DNA of 64,000 nt from Bacteroides sedimenti (GCF_040365225.1 NZ_AP028055.1:3596001-3660000); one strand, 5' to 3'. Shown: positions 8,051-16,594, counted from the stretch's first letter. The notes: generated by a model from the letters alone, not told the origin. Translations and numbers: made by a program.

Positions 8051-8077
8051 TCTCTCCGTAAAAAAGGACAGTTTCAA
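8051..8077 (+). repeat. partial repeat of the tRNA-Ser 3' end and terminator (possible attachment-site remnant)
   Basis: TCTCTCCG, followed by a TAAAAAAGGACAGTTTCAA segment, closely matches 6916-6944, the last eight tRNA bases plus terminator start (TCTCTCCG then CATAAAAAAGACAGTTTCAA). The two copies bracket about 1.1 kb. No integrase gene is present between them. Confidence 0.45.
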
Positions 8078-8099
8078 ATCATCGAAACTGTCCTTTTTT
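8059..8099. terminator. terminator hairpin (second copy, downstream of the small membrane gene)
   Basis: AAAAAAGGACAGTTTC and GAAACTGTCCTTTTTT form a perfect 16-bp stem with a T run on either strand. It could serve the plus-strand membrane gene and the minus-strand zinc ribbon gene. Confidence 0.75.
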
Positions 8100-8149
8100 C
8101 GGGGGGGAGGTCACTTTTTTTATATCTTTTTAGAAACCGTCTTTTTTTC

Positions 8150-8419
8150 TTACTTCCACCGCTTCAATGTAGATAAAAACTGGCGCAAAATTGGACGAGC
8201 TTCATCTATTGTAAAGTTGTTTCCTGTTTCAGCATTCCAATGATCGAGATATTTCAGGTTGCTCTCCATCATTTCCTCCATCGTTACATTACGTGTAAAA
8301 GCTCCTTTTTGATAACAATAGTTACAATACTCCATGTTTTTTGTATTGTCGGCATTAGTACCAAAATCTTGCTCAGCTTTCATATTCATACCGCAACTTT
8401 GACAAATATTCTCTTCCAT
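8150..8419 (-). CDS. zinc ribbon domain protein (PF12674-like)
   Basis: 89 residues. An N-terminal zinc ribbon has Cys6-X2-Cys9 (ICQSCGM) and Cys32-X2-Cys35 (YCNYCYQKG), the pattern of the putative zinc-ribbon family PF12674. The C-terminal half is helical (EEMMESNLKYLDHWN). Its biochemical role is not known to me; members are often found as stand-alone small proteins or next to regulators. It stands alone on the minus strand between a bidirectional terminator and the LruC gene. Confidence 0.8.
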   Translation of the reverse strand: MEENICQSCGMNMKAEQDFGTNADNTKNMEYCNYCYQKGAFTRNVTMEEMMESNLKYLDHWNAETGNNFTIDEARPILRQFLSTLKRWK

Positions 8420-8519
8420 GATATATTTTTTTAAATGAGTATTATAATAAGGTTATATAAAATAACGGGATAACCTCCTTGTTATGAGACTACCCCGTTG
8501 ATATAAATTAATCTGAAGT

Positions 8520-9794
8520 TTATTCCTTTAAAGTAATAACGCTGTTTGGGTCTGGATCGTTATACCAGTCTTTGCTGTTTTTTCCATCAGTAGTTACCCA
8601 GTTTTTAAACTTTTTGTACGCTTTGGTGAAGTCTGTTCTTTCACTGGCATGCTTAATTGCAGCAGGAACTTTAATACCCCATACCAAATTACTATTGCTG
8701 TAATAACTGATACCCTTATGTCTTGGATCTTCATTCGCGTAGTTGGTATACAGTTTGGTGGGCTCATACCCTCTAAGATGGATCTCACGATTATTATTCG
8801 GATTTCTTAAAAAGAAATTGAATGCTGTACTGGGATTATCACAAGTATTTTTAAATGCATTATATTCGTCAGCATTATACGCATTGCTATTATCAATTGT
8901 GCATGTGATGGTTGGCAATTCGCTTTCTTTGCTTAAGGTTGTACCAGGCACTGTATTATAGTAGTTTTCACCGCTTCCTTTAAGTTTGTCGAGACCTGTG
9001 ATTACAAGAATGGCTTTTTCATCTCCATTTTGAGGGAGCAATTTCATGGTAACACCATCAATATTGCATCTGACAGTCATGTAATCTTGAACATATTTAG
9101 TTGGAATATAACCTAATTGTACACAGAGCTGGTAAGGGAGCGAGCCTCCTAGAGCACGTATCTGGATGTTCAGCTCTAATCCCTTCAGTGCACCAACTAT
9201 ATTTCCGCAGTAACTATAAGTGTTATAATATGCAACGAAATCGTTTAAGTCGTAGTCTCCGAGTTCAGGGAACAGATCTTCGAACATTAATGTTCCGTAG
9301 GTGTTCTTGGCGGGAGTATATGTCTGGCTGAAAATTAAATTATTATCTGTTGTTGCATTTTCAGGAAGTGATATCACTGCTTTCTTGCTATCAACTGTAC
9401 TTTTTGTTGCAACACTGTTTAGATCCACTTTCTTAACCTGTTTTCCTGAAGCAGTAGGATACTGAACATAAATAGCTGTTGAGCTGGTAGGAACTTCAAG
9501 GGTGATTGTTGTGGAATTCTGACTTACAGGGATTGTGGCTATTAATCCCTTTTCAGTACATGATTCATCCAGGAAGATGGATGTAGTAGTAGGCATAGGT
9601 GATGTGATAGAGCATTCAATGTTCTGGGTTGTAGCCCAGCTGAAACCGTCGGGGATCTGCAAATCTGTAACTTTCTCTGTGCTTTCCGGGTCATAAAGAT
9701 TCTTATCTTGTGAACAGGAAGTAACCAGAAATACTGTTCCAAACAGTAAATAAATCATTTTACGTACTTTCTTCATATGATGTTGTTTTTTCAA
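8520..9794 (-). CDS. LruC domain-containing lipoprotein
   Basis: 424 residues. The N terminus has a lipoprotein signal with Cys near residue 27 (FLVTSCSQD), so export to the outer envelope is expected. The central part, MFEDLFPELGDYDLNDFVA near residue 165, is the start of the LruC domain (DUF4842), which typically occurs in surface or secreted Bacteroidota proteins. The tail is hydrophilic and Asn/Tyr-rich. The molecular function of LruC proteins is unclear; a surface-binding role is likely. A second ATG seven codons in gives an equally good signal peptide. It is monocistronic with its own promoter. Confidence 0.85.
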   Translation of the reverse strand: MKKQHHMKKVRKMIYLLFGTVFLVTSCSQDKNLYDPESTEKVTDLQIPDGFSWATTQNIECSITSPMPTTTSIFLDESCTEKGLIATIPVSQNSTTITLEVPTSSTAIYVQYPTASGKQVKKVDLNSVATKSTVDSKKAVISLPENATTDNNLIFSQTYTPAKNTYGTLMFEDLFPELGDYDLNDFVAYYNTYSYCGNIVGALKGLELNIQIRALGGSLPYQLCVQLGYIPTKYVQDYMTVRCNIDGVTMKLLPQNGDEKAILVITGLDKLKGSGENYYNTVPGTTLSKESELPTITCTIDNSNAYNADEYNAFKNTCDNPSTAFNFFLRNPNNNREIHLRGYEPTKLYTNYANEDPRHKGISYYSNSNLVWGIKVPAAIKHASERTDFTKAYKKFKNWVTTDGKNSKDWYNDPDPNSVITLKE

Positions 9795-9811
9795 AAATTT
9801 GGTTGTTGGTG

Positions 9812-9819
9812 CAAAGATA
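9812..9819 (-). promoter_or_regulatory. Bacteroidota -7 promoter box for the LruC gene
   Basis: The minus strand reads TATCTTTG 17 bases before the annotated ATG. Confidence 0.6.
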
Positions 9820-10475
9820 TTAATTTTTTGTTAACTATAGATAATTTTTTTAGTTTTATATGTTAAAATCAATGTTGTATATAAAGTTAAATGATTTTTA
9901 TCCTAATCAGAATACTTTTATCTATATAAAAAGAATATATAAGGTCTTATATAATCATGTCAATAATTTATATAAAACATTGATATGAAGTTTTATATAT
10001 TCACATTAATTAAAGTGCCTATTATCCGTTTTTTTGATCTATTAATAGTCTTTATAATATCTATAAATTCCTATATAATAAGCCATATATGTTGATAAAA
10101 ATGCCTTTTTAATATGTTTTTTCAGTATTTGACAAATGTATTTATATTCTTTTGTAAAGTTCATCATTATTTATTGAACAAGAAAATAAAATATATGTCC
10201 TAGAGATTGGTTTTGTTTCTTACAAATATGATTTAAACTAAGTAATAAAACAAATTTTTTACGGATGCGATTTGGTTGTTCTTTTTTAACTTTTATCTCT
10301 TTGTTTTATTCCGTTTGCAAAGCATACAATTGTTTCGCTTTAAATCTCTATTTTTATGATAGCAAGACTGTAAAATAACAATTGTTCAGCAATTGCCGGT
10401 CAGACTATGCTGAAAACTCTTCTTAAATCTATATAATTAATGGAAGTCTTCGTTGTATAATTCAAAAAGATAGTG
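9820..10475. other. long AT-rich divergent intergenic region
   Basis: About 650 bases between the divergent LruC and exbB promoters. It has many TTATATA-like stretches around 9900-10080 and a small hairpin, CAATTG-TTCAG-CAATTG, near 10380. No credible ORF, tRNA or known RNA element is seen. Its length suggests room for regulation or an unannotated transcript. Confidence 0.3.
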
Positions 10476-10483
10476 TATTTTTG
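10476..10483 (+). promoter_or_regulatory. Bacteroidota -7 promoter box for the exbB operon
   Basis: TATTTTTG matches TAnnTTTG, 37 bases before the ATG at 10520. A TTG at 10453-10455 lies 20 bases upstream and may be the -33 box. Confidence 0.6.
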
Positions 10484-10519
10484 AGCTTTAACAGACAATA
10501 AAACTAATTGAATCATACA

Positions 10520-11320
10520 ATGAAAAAAATTGTGATGGCACTCGCTTTTTCAGGTTTTCTTTTTCTTAGTGGTGCAATAACAGCTCATGCTCAGAATGAA
10601 ATACCTGCGGACCAACAGGAAACCACTGTTAATCCGGATGAAAAAGCCGACTCTGACGGAACGACCAACGTTGTGAAGAAAAGTGTTAGTGTAAAGTTGA
10701 AAGAGAAATTTGTTGAAGGCAATCCTTTGTATATGGGGCTGGTTGCTTTTTCCTTGGTTCTAGGACTCTCTTTTTGCATTGAACGGATTATTTATTTGAA
10801 CCTTTCTGAAGTAAATACGCAGCGATTACTGGAAGACATTGAGCTGGCTCTTGAAAAAGGAAATGCTGATGCAGCAAAAGAGATCTGTCGTAATACACGT
10901 GGTCCGGTTGCTTCAATTTGTTACGATGGATTAATGCGGATTGAACAAGGTGCTGATGCAGTGGATAAGGCTGTGTCAACCTGTGGAGGTGTGCAATTAG
11001 GGCTTCTTGAAAAGGGCTGCTCATGGATTTCTCTATTTATTAAGATTGCACCGGCATTAGGTTTTCTGGGAACTGTTGTTGGAATGGTGCAGACATTTGA
11101 CAGTGTTCAGATTGAAGGAAATACTTCACTTGCCATTATCTCCGGAGGAATGAAAATGGCGCTGCTGACTACTGTATTCGGACTTATTTCTGCCGTTATT
11201 CTGCAGGTGTTTTATAACTACATACTTTCCAAAATAGAATCACTTACCCATGAGATGGAAGAGGCTACAAATTCATTAATTGATTTCGTGGTGAAATATA
11301 ACTTGAAATACAGACAATAA
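10520..11320 (+). CDS. MotA/TolQ/ExbB-family membrane channel protein
   Basis: 266 residues from the ATG at 10520; an upstream in-frame TTG at 10508 is less likely. A signal-like N terminus (ending AHAQ near residue 25) precedes a TM helix at about 70-90, a cytoplasmic helical domain, and two TM helices in the C-terminal third containing IAPALGFLGTVVGM and GMKMALLTTVFGL. In E. coli ExbB the latter motif carries a Glu (E176) in the ion path; here Met213 occupies that place, while the Thr residues remain. It is the first gene of a four-gene operon with a 4-TM protein and two ExbD-like proteins. No TonB or TolR partner is adjacent. Confidence 0.85.
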   Translation: MKKIVMALAFSGFLFLSGAITAHAQNEIPADQQETTVNPDEKADSDGTTNVVKKSVSVKLKEKFVEGNPLYMGLVAFSLVLGLSFCIERIIYLNLSEVNTQRLLEDIELALEKGNADAAKEICRNTRGPVASICYDGLMRIEQGADAVDKAVSTCGGVQLGLLEKGCSWISLFIKIAPALGFLGTVVGMVQTFDSVQIEGNTSLAIISGGMKMALLTTVFGLISAVILQVFYNYILSKIESLTHEMEEATNSLIDFVVKYNLKYRQ

Positions 11321-11336
11321 AAAGGAGGAGCAATTC

Positions 11337-11795
11337 ATGAAACCGGATAAGTTTTCCAGATATACACTATATTTGCTTCTGCTCATTTGTACAGTAACAG
11401 CAGGATTTTATTTCGGAGGTGCTAAGGTAGTCTCAGAAATCCATGCATTGGTTCCTGTTTATACTGGGCTGCTTATTTGGGTTGTTGTCGGTCTTCTGAG
11501 TATTGCTTTAGCAATTGTCATCTTTTTCGTTATTATCAAGTTTATTGACCGCTACCGCCGTTCGCCTAAAGAAGCTGTTCGTTCAGTTCTAGGCTTATTT
11601 ATATTGGCTTTTCTGATGTTTTTCTGCTGGTTATGCAGCAACGGAAATCTGCTTTCATTGCCGGGCTATAAAGGTCAATACAACACTCAGGTTTGGATAA
11701 AAATTACCGATATGTTTATTTATAGCACCTATGTACTGATTGGTGCAGCAGCTTTGTTTATTATTGGCTTTTTTATAGCCAGGAAAGTGAGATGA
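11337..11795 (+). CDS. four-helix inner membrane protein of the ExbB/ExbD operon, unknown function
   Basis: 152 residues with four clear hydrophobic helices (about 8-26, 38-70, 82-102 and 125-148) and a basic loop DRYRRSPKEAVR after helix 2. No family is recognised. It sits 16 bases after the exbB-like gene and overlaps the next ATG (ATGA), so translation is probably coupled. A polytopic protein built into an ExbB-ExbD operon is unusual and may be an extra motor subunit or an assembly factor; this is inference from position only. Confidence 0.75.
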   Translation: MKPDKFSRYTLYLLLLICTVTAGFYFGGAKVVSEIHALVPVYTGLLIWVVVGLLSIALAIVIFFVIIKFIDRYRRSPKEAVRSVLGLFILAFLMFFCWLCSNGNLLSLPGYKGQYNTQVWIKITDMFIYSTYVLIGAAALFIIGFFIARKVR

Positions 11796-12382
11796 AAATG
11801 AAACGACTCCAACGTACCGTTACGGAAATAGATATTAACCTGACAACAGGAATTGTATTTTTACTGTTGGTTTTCTTTATTGTAATTACATCGGTTAACC
11901 CGGATCAGGGCTTGGAAAGACGTTTACCGCCCGCAATTGGAAAATATACCCCTATAAGTGTAGAACCTCGTAACGTACTGAATGTGCTCCTTACGGATAA
12001 TGATGAACTTGTATGCGGGAACCAGATAGTTGGGATTGGCGATCTGAGAGAACTGGCAAAACAGTTTATATCTAATCCTCAAAATGACCCTAAACTACCA
12101 GAGAAAGAGGTTCGTAATATTAATCTCCTGGGAAAAATGGCTGTTACCTCAAAACATGTTATTTCAGTACAATGTGGCCGCGAGACTACTTATCAGGCAT
12201 ATATTGATGTTCAAAATGAACTGATTGGTGCTTACAATGAACTTCGAAATGATTTGGCTCAAAAGAAATGGAACAAGAAATATATGGAACTCACTCCTGA
12301 ACAGCAGAAAGCGGTAAATTCCTGTTATCGGATATGTATCTCTGAAGCGGAACCTTTATCCAGAAAAGGAGGTGGCAGATGA
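11792..12382 (+). CDS. ExbD/TolR-like biopolymer transport protein, first copy
   Basis: 196 residues: a short cytoplasmic N terminus, one TM helix (about 17-34) and a periplasmic domain. In canonical ExbD the TM helix begins TDV-IFLLLIFF, where Asp carries protons. The aligned stretch here is TTGIVFLLLVFF, with Gly20 in place of Asp; the closest acidic residue is Asp14 at the membrane edge. The periplasmic part is longer than usual, with a C-terminal extension after about residue 150. ATG at 11798 is an alternative start. The gene overlaps both neighbours by four bases. Confidence 0.8.
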   Translation: MKMKRLQRTVTEIDINLTTGIVFLLLVFFIVITSVNPDQGLERRLPPAIGKYTPISVEPRNVLNVLLTDNDELVCGNQIVGIGDLRELAKQFISNPQNDPKLPEKEVRNINLLGKMAVTSKHVISVQCGRETTYQAYIDVQNELIGAYNELRNDLAQKKWNKKYMELTPEQQKAVNSCYRICISEAEPLSRKGGGR

Positions 12383-12834
12383 GAAGACGTTTTGTTAACA
12401 TGGAAAGACCGGAGATTCAACCATTAAGTGGGCTTGCATTGCCGACTATTTTTCTTATTCTCATTTTCTTTCTGGTGATGCTTACCAATATCCGAAACGA
12501 TAAGATGAAAGTGGGAAAGGTAGAAGCGCCTCAGGCTACAGAACTCTCCGTCGCAATGAAGCACGCCATTGTGACCACTATCTATATTGGGAAAACCGGA
12601 GGTCGGTCTGCTGTAAGATACCGTATTCAGCTAAATAACCAGGTAATGACTCTGGCAAAGGTTGAGGCTTTTATCAAAAAAAGCAGAATGGCTTTAAAAC
12701 CGGATGAGCGACCATTGATGACGGTGATGCTGAAGGTGGATAAGGATACTCCTATGGGAATAGTGTCGGATGTGAAACAGGCATTACGTAGGGCGAATGT
12801 TTTGAACATTATCTATTCTGCACGTCCGGAATAA
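12379..12834 (+). CDS. ExbD/TolR-like biopolymer transport protein, second copy
   Basis: 151 residues: an N-terminal arm with EIQPLSGLALP, one TM helix (about 19-37, TIFLILIFFLVML) and a TolR/ExbD-type periplasmic domain with the repeated pattern LMTVMLKVDKDTPMGIVSDVKQALR near the C terminus. The site of the conserved membrane Asp is Pro22, so this copy also lacks it. It overlaps the first ExbD by four bases and ends one base before the stop of the convergent GNAT gene. As the pair differ in length and membrane motif, they may form a heteromer. Confidence 0.8.
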   Translation: MRRRFVNMERPEIQPLSGLALPTIFLILIFFLVMLTNIRNDKMKVGKVEAPQATELSVAMKHAIVTTIYIGKTGGRSAVRYRIQLNNQVMTLAKVEAFIKKSRMALKPDERPLMTVMLKVDKDTPMGIVSDVKQALRRANVLNIIYSARPE

Positions 12835-12835
12835 G

Positions 12836-13387
12836 TCACTCCTTTGTAAGTTTCGTAGCGTTGTTATATACTTCTTTGTAGATGCAATCTCTGACAACTT
12901 CGAAATCTTTTTCGCAATTTAAATCCCCATCTGCCATTAACCACATGGGTAGGTAGCCATCTCCTTTCCTATAAGGAGGTTGTTGATACTCTTCTTTCCA
13001 AAGCTGAAATCCGTGACGCTGATAAAATCCAATGCGGCGTATGCTGATTTCTTCCTCCGGCAGTTCCACTTCAAGAACAATTGGGCATTGCAGTTTCTCT
13101 TTCAGGGAGGTTAGAACTTTTTGTCCATATCCATTGCTTCTCAGAGAAGGATCGATGGCAAAATGTTCCACATAACAAAAACGATCAAAGTCCCAGTATG
13201 AAATAAACCCTACGGGTTCCTCATTAGAGAGCAGGATGTTGTTATGGAACCGGTTGTTATGGTCAGTATAATCCCTCTGCAAAGAGAGCTCCCTGCGCTC
13301 TTCCACCGGAAAAGCGTCAGCGAGTAGGTTCTCTGCAAATCGATAATATTCTTTATCGGATGTATGTATGCGTTGAATTGTGATCAT
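12836..13387 (-). CDS. GNAT family N-acetyltransferase
   Basis: 183 residues. The acetyl-CoA binding motif A is seen in EHFAIDPSLRSNGYGQKVL (about 75-93), with the pyrophosphate loop SNGYGQ. The next strand, IVLEVELPEEE, and GFYQRHGFQLW match GNAT motif B. The substrate cannot be inferred. It lies between the ExbD operon (convergent, 1-base gap) and the M64 peptidase gene, whose stop is 9 bases below... on the same strand, so the two may be co-transcribed from the peptidase promoter. Confidence 0.85.
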   Translation of the reverse strand: MITIQRIHTSDKEYYRFAENLLADAFPVEERRELSLQRDYTDHNNRFHNNILLSNEEPVGFISYWDFDRFCYVEHFAIDPSLRSNGYGQKVLTSLKEKLQCPIVLEVELPEEEISIRRIGFYQRHGFQLWKEEYQQPPYRKGDGYLPMWLMADGDLNCEKDFEVVRDCIYKEVYNNATKLTKE

Positions 13388-13396
13388 TTAAATAAT

Positions 13397-14638
13397 TTAC
13401 GGGCGGGTGTAGAAATCGATCAACCGTGTGATTGCTCTCTGACAAACCGGACAGAAACCCGGACAGGTGTTGGTTTTCATTCGACAATCTTCGGCTCCAC
13501 GATAGATGTTTTTGAAAGAGTAACCTCCTCCTTCAACAAGTTTTGCCGTGCCTTGCTCAACCATGTCTTTCCATTTTGATGCGAAATCAACTTTTGTGGT
13601 GATATTCTGCTCCCAAGGTTCCACATCAAAGGGGTAGATGCCGTTGAACAAGTCTTCTTCGTAATAATATTCATCGGCAAGACCGGCAAAGCTGTGTCCG
13701 AACTCATGTACCACTACCGGGCGGAAAAATTTGTGATGAGCTGTGGTAAGTGTAAATGAATTGTAGATTCCGCCGCCACCATACTGGTCTGTATTAGCCA
13801 GTATAATGATGTGCTCATATGGAATCCCCGCAAGGGAATTATGAATATCTTTCAGGTTGCTACTGGTAAGGTATCTGTCTGAATAGAAACTGTCAAAATG
13901 TGAACCAAAAGCAGTATTTTTCCATATTCCGTTTTTTGGTGCACTTACGCCGCTGTCCTTTGAAGGGCTTTGAACTGCAACAATATTAAACCGCTTTTTC
14001 ATTGCAGAAAAAGGCTGATGAGCAAACAAGGCTTCACAGGTTTTCCGGGCATCTTCAAGAAAGAGGTTCATCTCCCCAGGAGTATAACCTTCTGCTAGAA
14101 TGGCAACATCAATACAATCTTCCGGTGAACCATTTTTAACCAGATAGGTGTGTGGAGTTACATGTGTATTTTCAAGTTTCTTGATGAGGATATCACTTGG
14201 ATTAACCTGATGTTTCAATATTGGATTGTAGTTTCCTTTTTTATCTCTGAAAGAGACGGTAATCTCAACCGGTTGTTTAGGGTAGGGAAGAAGGTATGTA
14301 TTCTCGAATGCACGATTCAATGTTTTTGCCTCATCGGTATCAAGCCATTCCTGAAAAAGAGTGCTGAAAGAGGTTTTATATATACAAGCTCCGGTCTTTA
14401 TGTCATTCATCGAAATTTGACCATTACCTTCCAGTGGAAGTTGGGCGAGATGATATCTACGGCCTGCCCATTCCGAAAGCTGTGATAACTCTTCAACAGA
14501 AACGTTCTGTTGAGAAGCTGTTCCCGAAAATATATAATCTACCCTAAGTGTTTTATTGATGAAATAATCATTAAAGTTTTGCGCTTTTGCATTAATAAGC
14601 AAAAAACAGCAAATAATTATGGTCACGATCTTTTTCAT
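13397..14638 (-). CDS. M64 family metallopeptidase (IgA peptidase-like), secreted
   Basis: 413 residues with a signal peptide ending near residue 19 (LLINAKAQ). The N-terminal half is a beta-sandwich prodomain typical of Bacteroidota M64 proteins. The catalytic domain has DVAILAEGYT near 178 and the zinc motif HEFGH at 311-315, followed by SFAGLADEYYYEED. The tail holds CRMKTNTCPGFCPVCQRA, a Cys-rich segment of the family. The founding member cleaves IgA, but gut members have other or unknown targets. It is transcribed toward the GNAT gene, 9 bases away. Confidence 0.9.
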   Translation of the reverse strand: MKKIVTIIICCFLLINAKAQNFNDYFINKTLRVDYIFSGTASQQNVSVEELSQLSEWAGRRYHLAQLPLEGNGQISMNDIKTGACIYKTSFSTLFQEWLDTDEAKTLNRAFENTYLLPYPKQPVEITVSFRDKKGNYNPILKHQVNPSDILIKKLENTHVTPHTYLVKNGSPEDCIDVAILAEGYTPGEMNLFLEDARKTCEALFAHQPFSAMKKRFNIVAVQSPSKDSGVSAPKNGIWKNTAFGSHFDSFYSDRYLTSSNLKDIHNSLAGIPYEHIIILANTDQYGGGGIYNSFTLTTAHHKFFRPVVVHEFGHSFAGLADEYYYEEDLFNGIYPFDVEPWEQNITTKVDFASKWKDMVEQGTAKLVEGGGYSFKNIYRGAEDCRMKTNTCPGFCPVCQRAITRLIDFYTRP

Positions 14639-14655
14639 ATTAATTGAATTTTCTG

Positions 14656-14663
14656 CAAAGTTA
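14656..14663 (-). promoter_or_regulatory. Bacteroidota -7 promoter box for the M64 peptidase
   Basis: The minus strand reads TAACTTTG 17 bases before the peptidase ATG. Confidence 0.6.
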
Positions 14664-14780
14664 ATACTTTTTTAATGAATAATATCAAGAACTTTACGAC
14701 TGTCCATACTAAAGTATTGGATTATTATTTTTTTAAGAATTAAAGTAATAATTTGTGCTTTTTCAACTAAAAAAAATATG

Positions 14781-14788
14781 TAACTTTG
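14781..14788 (+). promoter_or_regulatory. Bacteroidota -7 promoter box for the Lrp/AsnC regulator
   Basis: TAACTTTG lies 22 bases before the ATG at 14811. The divergent M64 promoter is about 120 bases away, so a regulator bound here could act on both. Confidence 0.6.
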
Positions 14789-14810
14789 CATAAATAATCA
14801 AATAATATAT

Positions 14811-15287
14811 ATGGGATATCATCAATTAGATCGTTTGGATAAAGAAATACTGAAACTGATAGCAGATAATGCCCGGATTCCTTTTTTGGAAGTAGCCCGT
14901 GCATGTAATGTTTCAGGAGCTGCTATTCATCAGCGTATACAGAAGCTAACCAATCTTGGGATACTGAAAGGATCAGAATATGTCATCGATCCGGAAAAGA
15001 TTGGCTACGAAACTTGTGCATATATTGGATTATATTTGAAAGACCCCTCAGATTTCGAGGTAGTAAGGAAGGCTTTGGAAAAAATACCGGAAGTGGTGGA
15101 ATGCCATTTTACAACCGGGCAATATGATATGTTTATCAAAATCTATGCAAAGAATAATTTTCACCTGCTGAGTATTATTCATGATAAACTACAGCCGCTT
15201 GGGCTTGCCCGCACAGAGACCTTGATCTCTTTTCACGAGGCAATCAAGCGACAAATGCCGATTCTTGATATAGAAACGGAAGATTAA
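14811..15287 (+). CDS. Lrp/AsnC family transcriptional regulator
   Basis: 158 residues. An N-terminal helix-turn-helix (about 6-60: DRLDKEILKLIADNARIPFL then VSGAAIHQRIQKL) is followed by the AsnC/RAM ligand-binding domain (about 70-150, with EVVECHFTTGQYDMFIKI). These feast/famine regulators form octamers and respond to amino acids. It is divergent from the M64 peptidase and ends four bases from the folA stop (convergent), so it is monocistronic. Which amino acid it senses is not readable from sequence. Confidence 0.9.
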   Translation: MGYHQLDRLDKEILKLIADNARIPFLEVARACNVSGAAIHQRIQKLTNLGILKGSEYVIDPEKIGYETCAYIGLYLKDPSDFEVVRKALEKIPEVVECHFTTGQYDMFIKIYAKNNFHLLSIIHDKLQPLGLARTETLISFHEAIKRQMPILDIETED

Positions 15288-15291
15288 CGAA

Positions 15292-15786
15292 TCAGCGTTT
15301 TTCGTAATTGATAAAAATATACGGGTAGCGATGCTTTTCGTCCACAGGATGAGGCTCTCTGCCCGTTTCTGTCCATTCCTCTTTGCTGATTTGCGGAAAG
15401 AAAGCATCAGCATTTTCCGTTACATCTTCAATCAATGTCAAGTAAATGGCGTCTGCTACTCCCATAGCCTGTTGATAAACACTGGCTCCTCCGATAATAA
15501 AAACCTCATCTTCATCTTTGCAGGTTGCAAGTGCATCTTTTAGAGAAAGGAAAATTTCCGCCCCGGTGAAAGTTATGTTGGGGTTTGTAGTGAGAACCAG
15601 ATTGCGACGATTGGGTAAAGCTCCTTTAGGCAGTGACTCGAACGTGTGCCGGCCCATGATAATAGTATGTCCGGTAGTGAGTGCCTTAAAGCGTTTCAAA
15701 TCGTTGGGCAGCCAGTAGAGCAGTTTGTTGTCACGGCCGATAGCATTGTTTTTTGATACAGCTACAATAATCGATACTTTACACAT
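15292..15786 (-). CDS. folA: dihydrofolate reductase
   Basis: Reduces dihydrofolate to tetrahydrofolate with NADPH. 164 residues. SIIVAVSKNNAIGRDNKL (N terminus), LPNDLKRFK near 27-35 with the catalytic acid, TIIMGRHTFESLP (about 43-55) and FIIGGASVYQQAM (about 97-109) are all DHFR hallmarks. It follows thyA by 13 bases on the same strand; thymidylate synthase produces the dihydrofolate that this enzyme recycles. It would be the trimethoprim target. Confidence 0.95.
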   Translation of the reverse strand: MCKVSIIVAVSKNNAIGRDNKLLYWLPNDLKRFKALTTGHTIIMGRHTFESLPKGALPNRRNLVLTTNPNITFTGAEIFLSLKDALATCKDEDEVFIIGGASVYQQAMGVADAIYLTLIEDVTENADAFFPQISKEEWTETGREPHPVDEKHRYPYIFINYEKR

Positions 15787-15799
15787 ACTTATTGATTAT

Positions 15800-16594
15800 T
15801 TAAACGGATACCGCTCCCTTGATATGTGGGTGCGGATTATAGTCTACCAGTTCGAAATCTTCAAATTTAAAACTGAATATATCTTTTACGTCCGGGTTAA
15901 TCTTCATGGTTGGAAGATGGCGTGGTTCTCTTGACAGCTGAAGTTTAACTTGTTCCAGATGATTAATGTAAATATGAGCATCACCGAGAGTATGGATAAA
16001 ATCTCCGGCCTTCAACCCTGTGACTTGTGCCATCATCTGAAGCAACAGAGCGTAGGAAGCTATGTTGAACGGTACACCCAGGAAGATGTCGGCGCTGCGT
16101 TGATACAATTGCAAACTCAATCGCCCGTTGGCAACATAAAACTGAAACAGGATATGACAAGGGGGAAGTTTCATGTTATTCAAATCAGCCACATTCCAAG
16201 CGCTTACAAGCATGCGTCGTGAATCGGGGTTGTTCTTGATTGTTTCCACGATTTCCTTTATCTGATCGATATGTCCGCCTTTATAATCGGGCCATGAACG
16301 CCACTGGTAGCCATAGATATGTCCCAGATCGCCGTCTTCGTCGGCCCATTCGTTCCATATTCTTACACCATTTTCCTGAAGATATTTCACGTTGGTGTCT
16401 CCCTGTAGAAACCACAGAAGTTCGTGTATGATAGATTTTAGATGAAGTTTCTTTGTTGTAAGACAAGGGAAACCTTCATCCAAATTAAAACGCATCTGAT
16501 GTCCGAATATGCTGATAGTTCCCGTACCGGTACGATCGTCTTTTCGGGAACCTTCTTTCATGACTCTGTCAAGTAGATCCAAATATTGTTTCAT
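15800..16594 (-). CDS. thyA: thymidylate synthase
   Basis: Converts dUMP to dTMP with methylene-tetrahydrofolate. From the ATG at 16594 the protein has 264 residues, the same length as E. coli ThyA, and begins MKQYLDLLDRV. The active-site Cys is in LPPCHILFQFYV near 146, and QRSADIFLGVPFNIASYALL is the dUMP-binding segment. An earlier in-frame ATG at 16618 is rejected because a -7 promoter box covers that position. thyA and folA form a two-gene operon. Confidence 0.97.
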   Translation of the reverse strand: MKQYLDLLDRVMKEGSRKDDRTGTGTISIFGHQMRFNLDEGFPCLTTKKLHLKSIIHELLWFLQGDTNVKYLQENGVRIWNEWADEDGDLGHIYGYQWRSWPDYKGGHIDQIKEIVETIKNNPDSRRMLVSAWNVADLNNMKLPPCHILFQFYVANGRLSLQLYQRSADIFLGVPFNIASYALLLQMMAQVTGLKAGDFIHTLGDAHIYINHLEQVKLQLSREPRHLPTMKINPDVKDIFSFKFEDFELVDYNPHPHIKGAVSV

